DNA of 49,881 nucleotides from Clostridia bacterium. GTDB taxonomy: Bacteria; Bacillota; Clostridia; Oscillospirales; CAG-272. The DNA lies in NCBI GenBank assembly GCA_017451485.1, contig JAFTOG010000032.1:1-49881 (forward strand), read 5' to 3'. The notes below the pieces were generated by a model. That model was given only the letters and a program-made list of their open reading frames with translations, did no database searches and was not told where the DNA came from. Shown here one piece after another: positions 36,075 to 46,513 of this stretch. Position 1 is the stretch's first letter. Each line of letters opens with the position of its first letter. The translations under genes and the position numbers were made by a program.

Positions 36075-36103
36075 TTGTATTTTGTTTGCAAATAGTGTAT
36101 CAT
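36075..36103 (+). promoter_or_regulatory. candidate promoter of thrC-thrB
   Basis: TTGTAT (36075-36080), 17 bases, TATCAT (36098-36103). It overlaps the opposing hom promoter, so transcription of the two units may be mutually exclusive. Confidence 0.4.
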
Positions 36104-36122
36104 ATAAGAAATAAAAAATCAA
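36094..36122 (-). promoter_or_regulatory. promoter of hom-lysC-asd
   Basis: On the minus strand TTGATT (36122-36117), 17 bases, TACACT (36099-36094). No T-box or lysine riboswitch fits in the ~60-base leader. Confidence 0.6.
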
Positions 36123-36138
36123 GAGGTATTTTGAAAAA

Positions 36139-37635
36139 ATGTGGTATTTAAGTACAAGAAATGAAAAAATAAGAAAAACTCCTGCCGAGGCTATACTTAA
36201 GGGTATCGCTGATGATGGTGGATTATATATGCCTGAGTGCTTCTGCTCTGCAAAATTCCCCATGGAAAAGCTCACAGAAATGGGAGCTAAGGAAATCTCT
36301 GCTAAGGTTTTATCACTCCTTTTCTCGGGTGACTCTATGTTCCCCGAGGCTGAGGATAAGGCTGAGGCATTTCTCGGTGCTGTTAAGAGAGGCTACGACG
36401 GAAGATTCGACGATGAGGATTACGCCCCCCTTGCCAAGGTTGGCGATGCTTATGTGATGGAGCTTTATCACGGACCCACATGTGCATTTAAGGATGTAGC
36501 TCTCCAGCTTCTCCCCCAGCTTGTAGCTGAGGCAAAGCGTGCAACAGGAATGAAGGATGAGATCGTAATTCTTACAGCTACAAGTGGAGATACAGGCTCA
36601 GCAGCTCTTTCCGGCTTTTCAGATGTTGAGGGCACTAAGATAATTGTATTCTATCCCAAGCACGGTATCAGTGCAGTACAGGAGAGACAGATGGTTTCCT
36701 GCAAGGGTAAAAACACCTGCGTTGTAGCCGTTGAGGGTAATTTTGACGATGCACAGAGTGGCGTTAAGAATATTTTTGCAACACTTCAGCTGCCCGAGGG
36801 TGTTAAGCTCTCCAGTGCTAACTCAATCAACATAGGCAGACTTGCTCCTCAGGTGGCATATTACTTCAAGGCTTACCGTGATCTTATTAATAATAAGGAA
36901 GTAAAAATGGGCGATAAGGTTAACTTCATCGTTCCCACAGGTAACTTCGGTGATATTTTGGCAGGCTATTTTGCTATGAAGATGGGTCTCCCCGTTGGTA
37001 AGCTTGTTTGTGCCTCCAATGAGAATAAGGTGCTTACAGACTTTTTTGCAGACGGGTCTTATAATAAGAACAGAGATTTCCATATTACAAAGTCTCCATC
37101 TATGGACATTCTTATTTCCTCTAATCTTGAAAGACTCCTTTACCTCGTATGCGGAGCAGAAAAATGTGCCTCCTATATGAAGGACCTTAAGGAAAAGGGT
37201 GAGTATAAGATAAGTGCAGAGGAGCTTAGCACAATTAAAGAGGTGTTTGACGCAGGCTTTGCAAATGACGATACAACACTTAAGGTAATCAAGGATGTAT
37301 ACGAGAAGCACGGATACATTATGGATACTCATACAGCAGTTGCATGGAAGGTTTATGAGGATTGGGTTAAGGAAAATGACAACGGTTACAAGAGTGTAGT
37401 TCTTTCCACAGCCTCTGCATATAAATTCTCAAACAGCGTTATGAACGCTATTGGCAAGGAATATGATGACGAGTTTGACGCACTTGAAAAGCTCCATAAG
37501 GAAACAGGAGCAAGAATTCCCGGCTCCCTTGTCGGCATTAAGGAAAAGCCCGTAGTGCATAAAAATGTAGTTAAAAAGGAAGATATGCTTACCTTTGTTT
37601 CCGATATGGTAGGTAAAAAGGAATGGACAAAATAA
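36139..37635 (+). CDS. thrC: threonine synthase
   Basis: This PLP enzyme converts O-phosphohomoserine to threonine. The 498-residue protein is the long class, with N-terminus MWYLSTRN, the PLP lysine in HGPTCAFKDVALQLLP (~110-125), and the phosphate-binding TSGDTGSAAL. GAGGT lies 11 bases before the ATG, a little far. It is divergent from hom and overlaps thrB by 13 bases, so the two final steps of threonine synthesis are translated together. Confidence 0.95.
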   Translation: MWYLSTRNEKIRKTPAEAILKGIADDGGLYMPECFCSAKFPMEKLTEMGAKEISAKVLSLLFSGDSMFPEAEDKAEAFLGAVKRGYDGRFDDEDYAPLAKVGDAYVMELYHGPTCAFKDVALQLLPQLVAEAKRATGMKDEIVILTATSGDTGSAALSGFSDVEGTKIIVFYPKHGISAVQERQMVSCKGKNTCVVAVEGNFDDAQSGVKNIFATLQLPEGVKLSSANSINIGRLAPQVAYYFKAYRDLINNKEVKMGDKVNFIVPTGNFGDILAGYFAMKMGLPVGKLVCASNENKVLTDFFADGSYNKNRDFHITKSPSMDILISSNLERLLYLVCGAEKCASYMKDLKEKGEYKISAEELSTIKEVFDAGFANDDTTLKVIKDVYEKHGYIMDTHTAVAWKVYEDWVKENDNGYKSVVLSTASAYKFSNSVMNAIGKEYDDEFDALEKLHKETGARIPGSLVGIKEKPVVHKNVVKKEDMLTFVSDMVGKKEWTK

Positions 37636-38501
37636 GAATAAAGGTACCTGCTACCTCTGCTAACATTGGCTCCGGCTTTGACTGTATGGGCATTGCCTTT
37701 CAGAAATATAACACCTTCGAGTTTGAAAAGATGACTCTCGGTGTTAAATTTGAGGGCTGTGATAATAAATATGCAAATGTGCACAATTTATCATATGTTG
37801 CATATAAGGCTGTTTGTGATAAGCTTGGTGTAAAATGTAATGTCAGAATTACAACAGTAGATATAGATGTTCCCGTTTCCCGTGGGCTGGGCTCATCTGC
37901 CACTCTTATTGTAGCCGGTGCTGTGGGGGCAAATATCCTGAACGGAAACCGACTTACAAGGGAGCAGATATTTGCTATATGCAATGATATAGAGGGACAT
38001 CCGGACAATATCGCACCGGCTCTGTACGGAGGGCTTTGTGCCTCGGTTGTCATAGATGGTACACCCGTAACAGTAAAATATCCCATAAGCGAGGAAGTGT
38101 ATTTTACTGCAGTTATTCCGGACTTTGAGGTCAGGACAAGGGATGCGAGGGCAACATTGCCAAAGCAGATTAACCATAGGGACGCAATATTTAACCTGTC
38201 CCGTACAGCTATATTGCCTCACGCCCTTGAAACAGCAAATTTCCCTCTTATAAAAATTGCTACTCAGGACAGCATACATGAAAAATACAAGCGTCGTCTT
38301 TTCAGAAATATATCCGATGTGGAGACCATAGCATACGAGTGTGGTGCTACATCCTTTATGATAAGTGGTGCCGGCTCTACCTGTCTTTGTATATCCGACA
38401 GACCGATAGAAAAGGAGCTTAACGAGGCTATAAGCAGACTCGAAAATAATTGGAGAGCTTTTTCGTTAATCGTTGATGACGAGGGAGCAAGGGAGGCTTA
38501 A
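37623..38501 (+). CDS. thrB: homoserine kinase
   Basis: A 292-residue GHMP kinase that phosphorylates homoserine. It has the ATP-binding motif PVSRGLGSSATLIVAGAVG (~84-102), the N-terminal motif VPATSANIGSGFDCMG and the C-terminal glycine-rich SGAGSTCLCIS. The start overlaps the thrC end by 13 bases and AAAAAGGA lies just upstream. Length is standard. Confidence 0.95.
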   Translation: MDKIRIKVPATSANIGSGFDCMGIAFQKYNTFEFEKMTLGVKFEGCDNKYANVHNLSYVAYKAVCDKLGVKCNVRITTVDIDVPVSRGLGSSATLIVAGAVGANILNGNRLTREQIFAICNDIEGHPDNIAPALYGGLCASVVIDGTPVTVKYPISEEVYFTAVIPDFEVRTRDARATLPKQINHRDAIFNLSRTAILPHALETANFPLIKIATQDSIHEKYKRRLFRNISDVETIAYECGATSFMISGAGSTCLCISDRPIEKELNEAISRLENNWRAFSLIVDDEGAREA

Positions 38502-38502
38502 T

Positions 38503-38943
38503 ATGCACAGTAAATATTTACTTGTAGATAAAAGTATTCTGCCCGATTACTACGAAAAGGTAATAGAGGCAAGATCCCTTTTATCCAGCGGAAAAATCAA
38601 TGATGTCAGTGAGGCTGTAAAGGTAGTTGGCATTTCAAGAAGCACCTATTATAAATATAAGGACTATGTATTTGCCCTTAATGAGGATACCGGATGCCGT
38701 AAGGCAGTAATATCCTTTACACTGTCTCACAAGGCAGGTATTCTCGGTGAGGTACTTGGCAAGCTTTCCGAAATGGGTGCCAACATTCTCACAATAACTC
38801 AGAATATGCCTATTAATTCCCGTGCTCATGTGGTGGTGTCCCTTGATATTTCCTGTATTGAGGTTGCCCATCCGGAGGAGCTTATCTCTATTCTTAACGG
38901 CATTAACGGAGTGACAGGAACAAAGCTGATATCAATTGAATAA
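38503..38943 (+). CDS. PheB-like (UPF0735) ACT-domain protein
   Basis: The 146-residue protein has a short helical segment with a helix-turn-helix-like pattern (~25-50, VSEAVKVVGISRSTYYKYKD) and an ACT domain (~60-145, including SHKAGILGEVLGKLSEMGANI). ACT domains bind amino acids, so it may sense threonine or a related amino acid and control this pathway; in Bacillus a relative is adjacent to pheA. The start ATG-38503 follows GGGAGG and lies one base after the thrB stop; a longer frame from 38473 lies inside thrB. It is the last gene of the unit. Confidence 0.85.
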   Translation: MHSKYLLVDKSILPDYYEKVIEARSLLSSGKINDVSEAVKVVGISRSTYYKYKDYVFALNEDTGCRKAVISFTLSHKAGILGEVLGKLSEMGANILTITQNMPINSRAHVVVSLDISCIEVAHPEELISILNGINGVTGTKLISIE

Positions 38944-39002
38944 CTGTGGGACCTATGTAACCTACAAATAAAAAATACATATTAAAAAGGACGGAGAATA
39001 TA

Positions 39003-39404
39003 GCGTGATACTCTTAACGGAGTATCACGCAGACAAATCCGTCTTCGACGGATGAAATCCACCTGCGGTGGATGAAATCGCTTTCGCAATGAAATCCTGC
39101 TTCACAGGGTTGTATTAGACGGATTTGATTTCATCCAAGGGCCTGTCCTTGGATTTCATCTGAACAAAGTGAAGATTTCATCGTTGCCGTGCAACGATTT
39201 CATTAACCAACAGAAAAGAGATAACATTTCGGCTATGAACCGATTTGTTATCTCTTTTTGTCGTTATAAGAACATGCTACGCAGAACCATGTATTCGCTC
39301 TGCTCATAATAAGGGTTTGGACTTAGCCCATTCTGCGTTTGACCGGTCAAATGCGATGCTTGCATTTTTGTCAAAGTGTTAATTCTCCGCTAAGGACATC
39401 ACCC
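39003..39404. repeat. modular hairpin repeat element, copy B
   Basis: It opens with an 11-base perfect hairpin, GCGTGATACTC (39003-39013) and GAGTATCACGC (39020-39030). Then come stem-loops CCGTC/GACGG (39039-39051), CCACC/GGTGG (39059-39071), GC/GC (39080-39087), CCTG/CAGG (39096-39108), CCAAGG/CCTTGG (39135-39152) and CGTTGC/GCAACG (39182-39196). They are separated by GATGAAATC on the left and GATTTCATC on the right. Bases 39193-39303 match copy A inverted. A degenerate copy of the end hairpin (39380-39404) closes it. It also contains a 14-base palindrome, TTTGACCGGTCAAA (39338-39351). No gene is apparent. Confidence 0.75.
39212..39258. terminator. conserved terminator-like hairpin in repeat copy B
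   Basis: AAAAGAGATAACA pairs with TGTTATCTCTTTT, with an inner TCGG/CCGA. Followed by T5 on the plus strand. It is the counterpart of 8183-8230 in inverted orientation. Confidence 0.65.
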
Positions 39405-39488
39405 TATAATTCTTCGTCCTTTTTATATTAATAGATAATGCTTTTATTGTATTGCCAAGTATATATTCCTGACAGCTTTATTTGATTT

Positions 39489-42182
39489 TTATTCTGTTCT
39501 CAGGGCTATTACAGGGTCCTTCTTCGCTGCCACTCTGGAGGGGATAAGACCAGCGATAAGTGTAAGACCCATACTGATAACAACAAGGATAATCGCACCT
39601 AAAACAGGGAGAGTAGCCTTAAGTGTTGCAAGACCTGTAAGTGAGAAGAGTATAACATTAATTATTACATTGAAAATTAATGTAACCAATATACCGAGCA
39701 GTCCGGCTGTAAAGCCAACTATAAGAGTCTCTGCGTTGAATACTCTGGACACATCCCTCTTCGATGCACCGATAGCTCGCAGAATACCTATTTCCTTTGT
39801 CCTTTCAAGAACGGAAATATATGTGATAATTCCAATCATAATAGAGGACACCACAAGGGAGATAGCTACAAAGGCGATAAGAACATAGGATATAGCGTTT
39901 ATAATAGTTGTTACAGAGCTCATAAGAAGAGCAACTGTATCTGTGTATGTTATCTTATCGTTTTCCTCCTGATTACTGTTATAGGAGTCTATAAGCTCAA
40001 CTATTCTTTCCTTACACTCAAAGTCCTTAGGATAGATTGATATCATATTGGGATTACTGAAATCAACATATCCAAGCTTCTGTAAATTGCCCTCATAGGA
40101 TGCCTCTGTTTCAAGTGCACGGTTTGCAAGATCCAATACCTGCTGATCACTCATTCCCGCAACAACAGAGGGGTCAAGGAATGCAGAGAGCATCATACGG
40201 AGCATGGGAACATCCTCAGCCTCGTAATAATCTGGCTCAAAGCTCTTTCCTGTAAAGAGGTCAACATCTGTATTAGCAAGCTGAGCCTTTACAACATCGC
40301 TTTCATTAGCCTTCTCTATAAGAGAGGGCATAAGGGATTCGAGATATCCGAGACAGCCAATTGAAACAGTGCTTACAGAATCCTCTGCCGGGGTAATAAT
40401 ACCAACGATTTCAAGCTCCAACGCATTTTCAAGCAGGGGCTTAAGCTCATCCTCTGTGCGTTCAACAATAGTCTGGCTTATTACTTCACCTGTTACGGGG
40501 TTCTTGGTTTCAACAAGCTTATAGTAGTCGGAGTCGAGAAGAGCCTTAAAGCGATAACCGCATATTTCATCATATGTATAGGATGTGGACGGTATATTGT
40601 AGGTACATTCCTCACCCTTTAGCTGTGCCTCCTGGGCTGCCTTGATGTAGTCCTTTACTTCCTGGATATCTCTTATACCGAGTACATAAAGAATATAGTC
40701 TGTTATCTGATTGTTTTCGTCAACTATGATAACGATTTCATTGGAATTAGTGGGATATCTACCGTGCACGAGGTCATACTGGGACCGGATATATTCACCA
40801 TCTCCCACAAGCTCAGCCCATGCATTACCTCCCATCATAGAGGAGCCACCCATGGATCCCATTGAGCCCATTGAACCGAGGCCAAGCTCCTCATAGAGCT
40901 CTGCCATACCGGAAATATTCTTCCTGTAATCGGTATAGGTTTTTCCGTTTTCCTCATAGGCGTGTATGGAATAGGTATTGAGATTTGCGGTGTAGGAGTA
41001 TTTTATATCTGTGGTGAGATTTCCAAATCCGTTTTTCTCATCATCAAGATATTCCTTGAATTTTGTCAGGTTATTTTCTGTGTATCCCTCCGATATAGCC
41101 TCCATCATAGCTATCATAATATCAGTGGAGTATACCTTATTCGGAGCTCTGTTTTCATCAACCTTATTCTGTGTCATAAGGGATGAGAGCAGTGTGTTGG
41201 TATCCATAGTGGTTTTTTGTATCTGCAACGGATATGAGGACATTGTGCTTTCCTCAATAGAGGTAATATAAGCATTTACGCCACTGGATACCGATAGAAT
41301 AAGGGCAATACCGATAATTCCTATACTTCCTGCAAAGGCAGTAAGGAATGTGCGACCCTTCTTTGTCAAAAGGTTATTTAAGGAAAGGAGAAGAGCAGTA
41401 AAGAAGGACATGGATTTTTTTCTTTTAGCCTTCTTTTGGTGTTGCTCGGGGATGGCAGCCTCCACGGGAGCCACTTCATTTTCCTTAGTGTAGGGGTTGG
41501 AGTCATCAATTACAGCACCGTCAAGAAGCCTTATTATTCTGCTTGAATAGGTTTCTGCAAGCTCGGGATTATGGGTAACCATAATAATAAGCTTTTCCTT
41601 GGATATCTCCTTCAGTATCTCCATAATCTGCACGGAGGTTTCAGAATCGAGGGCACCTGTTGGCTCGTCGGCTAAGAGTATATCGGGGTCGTTTACAAGA
41701 GCTCTTGCAATTGCAACTCTCTGCATCTGTCCACCCGACATCTGGTTGGGCTTCTTATTGAGCTGATCTCCAAGACCTACCTTTTCAAGCACCTCAGTAG
41801 CTCTTTTTCTTCTTTCCTCCTTGGAAACGCCGGAGAGGGTAAGTGCAAGCTCAACATTAGAGAGAACTGTCTGGTGAGGAATGAGGTTGTAGCTCTGGAA
41901 TACAAAGCCGATAGAGTGGTTCCTGTAGGTATCCCAATCCCTATCAGTAAATTTCTTTGTGGACTTTTCATTTATAATAAGGTCACCGCTTGTATATTTA
42001 TCAAGACCGCCGATGATGTTCAAGAGGGTTGTTTTACCACAGCCTGATGGGCCGAGAATGGATACAAATTCATTTTTTCGGAATTCAAGATCCACCCCAC
42101 GGAGTGCACCTACTACGGTATCACCCATTACATAGTTTTTAGTAATTCCCTGTAATTTTAGCAATAATATCACTTCTTTCAT
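39489..42182 (-). CDS. MacB-like ABC transporter, fused ATPase and permease
   Basis: The protein has 897 residues. The N-terminal ATPase (~5-235) has Walker [12 protein letters not shown], signature [15 protein letters not shown], Walker [13 protein letters not shown] and the switch VTHNPE. A linker leads to an FtsX-type permease: one helix (~275-300), a ~450-residue extracellular domain, and three C-terminal helices (~755-790, ~810-845, ~860-890). This is the MacB/LolCDE-like mechanotransmission type, probably for peptide or lipid export or cell-envelope signalling. The extracellular domain contains a Gly/Ser/Met-rich run ([17 protein letters not shown], ~434-450). The start could be ATG-42182 or a TTG six codons downstream, giving [11 protein letters not shown]. 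Single-gene unit with its own promoter. Confidence 0.9.
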   Translation of the reverse strand: MKEVILLLKLQGITKNYVMGDTVVGALRGVDLEFRKNEFVSILGPSGCGKTTLLNIIGGLDKYTSGDLIINEKSTKKFTDRDWDTYRNHSIGFVFQSYNLIPHQTVLSNVELALTLSGVSKEERRKRATEVLEKVGLGDQLNKKPNQMSGGQMQRVAIARALVNDPDILLADEPTGALDSETSVQIMEILKEISKEKLIIMVTHNPELAETYSSRIIRLLDGAVIDDSNPYTKENEVAPVEAAIPEQHQKKAKRKKSMSFFTALLLSLNNLLTKKGRTFLTAFAGSIGIIGIALILSVSSGVNAYITSIEESTMSSYPLQIQKTTMDTNTLLSSLMTQNKVDENRAPNKVYSTDIMIAMMEAISEGYTENNLTKFKEYLDDEKNGFGNLTTDIKYSYTANLNTYSIHAYEENGKTYTDYRKNISGMAELYEELGLGSMGSMGSMGGSSMMGGNAWAELVGDGEYIRSQYDLVHGRYPTNSNEIVIIVDENNQITDYILYVLGIRDIQEVKDYIKAAQEAQLKGEECTYNIPSTSYTYDEICGYRFKALLDSDYYKLVETKNPVTGEVISQTIVERTEDELKPLLENALELEIVGIITPAEDSVSTVSIGCLGYLESLMPSLIEKANESDVVKAQLANTDVDLFTGKSFEPDYYEAEDVPMLRMMLSAFLDPSVVAGMSDQQVLDLANRALETEASYEGNLQKLGYVDFSNPNMISIYPKDFECKERIVELIDSYNSNQEENDKITYTDTVALLMSSVTTIINAISYVLIAFVAISLVVSSIMIGIITYISVLERTKEIGILRAIGASKRDVSRVFNAETLIVGFTAGLLGILVTLIFNVIINVILFSLTGLATLKATLPVLGAIILVVISMGLTLIAGLIPSRVAAKKDPVIALRTE

Positions 42183-42204
42183 TTAATATATAAAATATAT
42201 AGAC

Positions 42205-42233
42205 ATTATAAATTAATTTATCTCACCAGTCAA
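42205..42233 (-). promoter_or_regulatory. promoter of the MacB-like gene
   Basis: On the minus strand TTGACT (42233-42228), 17 bases, TATAAT (42210-42205). Confidence 0.75.
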
Positions 42234-42323
42234 TAATTTTGCAAAAAAATTTGCTCTTTTATCACATAATTTTCATATTACATAAAGAAGCTTACGGTCA
42301 ATGTAATTAAAGTATGTACGGTG

Positions 42324-42353
42324 TTGACAATAAATGGGCTTTTATGATAAAAT
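42324..42353 (+). promoter_or_regulatory. promoter of the YcxB-like gene
   Basis: TTGACA (42324-42329), 18 bases, TAAAAT (42348-42353). Confidence 0.7.
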
Positions 42354-42377
42354 AATTAAAAAGAAAGGGGACATGGA

Positions 42378-42893
42378 ATGGAAATTAAAGCTATAACCGT
42401 ATACGATAAAAGCAGACTTATAAGATTCAACCACTTTATGTCATTACATAAAAGGGCTTTCTGGATTTTTATGGCTGTTGCTACCTTGGGAATTATGGGA
42501 TATTATACATATTTTACTCTCACCTACGGCTTTTATGCTAAAATGCTTGCTGCATGCTCCTTGATATTAGTCTTAGATGTGGCTTGTGTGATCTTGCATA
42601 TTATTATGCCGTATTTCACGGTTAAAAAATCAAGGTCCCTTGACGCAAGGGTAGAATATACCTTTTTTGACGAAGCCTTATCTATCCATGCTGAAAGTAA
42701 ATACGAAGAGGAAAACAGCAAGACAAAGTATTCTGTTATAAAAAAAGCAGTCAGACGGGGTGGAGAGCTGTATTTGATTTTAGAAAGCAACCAGGCGTTT
42801 TTAGTAGATATATCGGCATTAAGCAGTAATGATGTATGTGCAATAAAGGAGATCCTTTCAAGGCACATGGACGAAAAGAAAATAAAATGGTAA
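42378..42893 (+). CDS. YcxB-like membrane protein
   Basis: The 171-residue protein has two predicted membrane helices (~28-48 and ~55-78) and a cytoplasmic C-terminal domain (~90-165) with the YcxB-like pattern VEYTFFDEALSIHAES followed by YSVIKKAVRRGGELYLIL. The family is common in Firmicutes; its function is unknown. AAAGGGG precedes the start. It is a single gene with its own promoter, divergent from the ABC exporter, and ends at a terminator shared with the symporter. Confidence 0.7.
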   Translation: MEIKAITVYDKSRLIRFNHFMSLHKRAFWIFMAVATLGIMGYYTYFTLTYGFYAKMLAACSLILVLDVACVILHIIMPYFTVKKSRSLDARVEYTFFDEALSIHAESKYEEENSKTKYSVIKKAVRRGGELYLILESNQAFLVDISALSSNDVCAIKEILSRHMDEKKIKW

Positions 42894-42920
42894 AAAGCAG
42901 GACACAGGGTCCTACTTTTT
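42892..42920. terminator. bidirectional terminator
   Basis: AAAAAGCAGGAC pairs with GTCCTACTTTTT, with one C-A mismatch, between the convergent YcxB-like gene and the symporter. It overlaps the stop of neither gene except at the last base. Confidence 0.65.
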
Positions 42921-44167
42921 TACTTTAGCTTATTAATGAGCAGATTGAGGGCTATAAGATTAAAAACCGTCAAAAGAGCAATATTCAAATCGGAAATCAA
43001 CCACATAATCTCCGAGGGTATGAGAGTGGATATAATACACACTGCAGCCGATAAAAGGGCGAAGAGAGTGTGGATGCTTTTGCTTTCCGTGATATAAGAT
43101 AGGGATTTATCTCCGTAGTAAAACTGAGATATAAGAGTTGAAAAAACATATATAAGACAGGATACAATTATAAAGCCTTCTCCAAAAGAGGGAAAATAAT
43201 GACCGTAGGCTTGGGACACCCATTCTATTGGAGATAAATCTCTTTGACCGTAAATCAGGATAACAAGTGCAGTAATAGTACATAGAAGCACCGTATCTAC
43301 AAAAACCTCAAAAATACCGAGGCATCCCTGTATATGCGGTGGATTATCGGAGGAGGCATGGGCTATGGGGGATGTGCCACAGCCTGCTTCATTTGATAAT
43401 ATACCTCGGCTGACTCCGTATCGGATAGCTGTAAGGATACTAAAGGCTCCAACGCCGGAAAGGGCAGACCTGAAATTAAAGGCTTCTGTAATTATTTCGG
43501 AAAAAACCGTGGGGATGTATTGATAATTCCGTAAAATAATGCAAAGGGAAAGAAAGGTGTGGGCAAGGGTAAGAAAAGGAATTATAAGGGAGGTCAGGGT
43601 ACTTATTTTATCCACTCCCTTCAGGATAACCACAAGAAGGAGAATAGCGAATATTCCACCTAAAGTAAGGGGATTAAGAGGGGAAATATCCTTTACTGCG
43701 TTTATTTGAACAAGGTTTCCTGTTATCAAGGAGTTACCGATGCATAAGAAGGAAAAAACGAGGGAGAGTATAGCTCCTTGTTTATTTGGAAATACCTTCT
43801 TTATGTAGTACGGTGCACCGCCAAAAGCTGTACCGTTATGGATTTTTTTGTACCTCATGGCAAAAAAAGTCTCACCGTATTTGACTCCCATAGCTATACA
43901 GGCTGACAATATCATCCAGAAAACAGCCCCCGGGCCTCCCATTATAATAGCACTTGCAACTCCCGCTATATTTCCAATACCCAGGGTTCCTGCAAGTGCG
44001 AGTGAAAGAGCAGAAAATCCACCCTTACCACTCTTGATTTCTTTTGCTGTTCGTACAGGGTGAAGAATATAAAAAAATCTCAGCCTCCATCCGTACCGAA
44101 GCCCTGTAATAAGAAGAAATAAGGGCAACACAATTCCACAAAGAATAAAAATAAAGCCATCAAGCAT
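42920..44167 (-). CDS. alanine/glycine:cation symporter (AGCS family)
   Basis: The 415-residue membrane protein has about ten hydrophobic helices and the AGCS motifs GTLGIGNIAGVASAI, GGPGAVFWMILSA, and the downstream SNEAGCGTSPIAHA. It should import alanine or glycine with Na+. Slightly shorter than the usual ~450 residues but without a visible gap. Start ATG follows GGTGGTG. It is a single gene, divergent from groES; a clear promoter is not visible in its 180-base upstream region. Confidence 0.9.
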   Translation of the reverse strand: MLDGFIFILCGIVLPLFLLITGLRYGWRLRFFYILHPVRTAKEIKSGKGGFSALSLALAGTLGIGNIAGVASAIIMGGPGAVFWMILSACIAMGVKYGETFFAMRYKKIHNGTAFGGAPYYIKKVFPNKQGAILSLVFSFLCIGNSLITGNLVQINAVKDISPLNPLTLGGIFAILLLVVILKGVDKISTLTSLIIPFLTLAHTFLSLCIILRNYQYIPTVFSEIITEAFNFRSALSGVGAFSILTAIRYGVSRGILSNEAGCGTSPIAHASSDNPPHIQGCLGIFEVFVDTVLLCTITALVILIYGQRDLSPIEWVSQAYGHYFPSFGEGFIIVSCLIYVFSTLISQFYYGDKSLSYITESKSIHTLFALLSAAVCIISTLIPSEIMWLISDLNIALLTVFNLIALNLLINKLK

Positions 44168-44258
44168 AAAATCACCACCAAAGATAATATATTCATCATA
44201 TAGAGATCATTATATTAAGGAGGATTGTTAATTATTTGTAAACAATAGTCTATACCCC

Positions 44259-44287
44259 TTGATTTTATATATGTGTAGGGATAGAAT
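44259..44287 (+). promoter_or_regulatory. groESL promoter
   Basis: TTGATT (44259-44264), 17 bases, TAGAAT (44282-44287), immediately before the CIRCE element. Confidence 0.6.
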
Positions 44288-44298
44288 ATACAATGTAA

Positions 44299-44325
44299 TT
44301 GGCACTCGCAAAGAAAGAGTGCTAA
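44299..44325 (+). promoter_or_regulatory. CIRCE element (HrcA operator)
   Basis: TTGGCACTC, nine bases, GAGTGCTAA. It differs from the consensus TTAGCACTC-N9-GAGTGCTAA at one base. It shows that groESL is repressed by HrcA and induced by heat; hrcA itself is not in the window. Confidence 0.95.
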
Positions 44326-44340
44326 AGCTTAAGGAGGTAA

Positions 44341-46270
<1,930 letters not shown>

Positions 46271-46274
46271 AAAT

Positions 46275-46306
46275 AAAATCGGCACTTTCGAGTGCCGATT
46301 TTTTTT
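46275..46306 (+). terminator. groESL terminator
   Basis: AAAATCGGCACT, loop TTCG, AGTGCCGATTTT and a T run. Twenty-nine bases recur identically at 48133-48161. Confidence 0.92.
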
Positions 46307-46310
46307 AATA

Positions 46311-46382
46311 TCCGACGCAGTCGATTTCATCCGGGACGGATTTCATCTGTAAAACAGATTTCATCCACAGCGTGGATTTCGT
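46311..46382. repeat. short array of mini-hairpins, copy C
   Basis: Four short inverted repeats (CGA/TCG, CCG/CGG, CTGT/ACAG, CCAC/GTGG with 3-5 base loops) are separated by ATTTCATC linkers, the same linker as in copies A and B. The GTGATACTC end hairpins are missing. It follows the groEL terminator. The remaining gap to the sigma factor (46383-46500) is A/T-rich with no clear promoter. Confidence 0.65.
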
Positions 46383-46513
46383 TTTTATAGCTGGATATAT
46401 GCTGAAAATTGTGATAAAATATTTTTTGAAATTTTCTTAAAAACATTAACCGTTTCAAATTTTTCTTCACTATAAAGGCAGAAGCTTCTAAAAATCGGTA
46501 GGGAGGTGAGCAA

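Larger units (their letters stand above)
38984..39424 (+). terminator. terminator arms separated by a 400-base repeat element
   Basis: Bases 38984-38999 (AAAAAGGACGGAGAAT) pair with 39409-39424 (ATTCTTCGTCCTTTTT) over 16 positions with one G-U pair. The right arm ends in T5, like a normal intrinsic terminator after the threonine operon, but the loop is the ~400-base hairpin repeat. Confidence 0.55.

Noticed and set aside
36035..36138. T-box or lysine riboswitch before hom
   Set aside because: The leader is too short and has no conserved T-box sequence.
39000..39200. Possible CRISPR array or attC-like site
   Set aside because: Short linkers and palindromic spacers do not fit CRISPR; no integrase or attC core sites are present.
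42183..42300. Small gene in the divergent gap before the YcxB-like gene
   Set aside because: Only A/T-rich promoter sequence; no frame with start and binding site.
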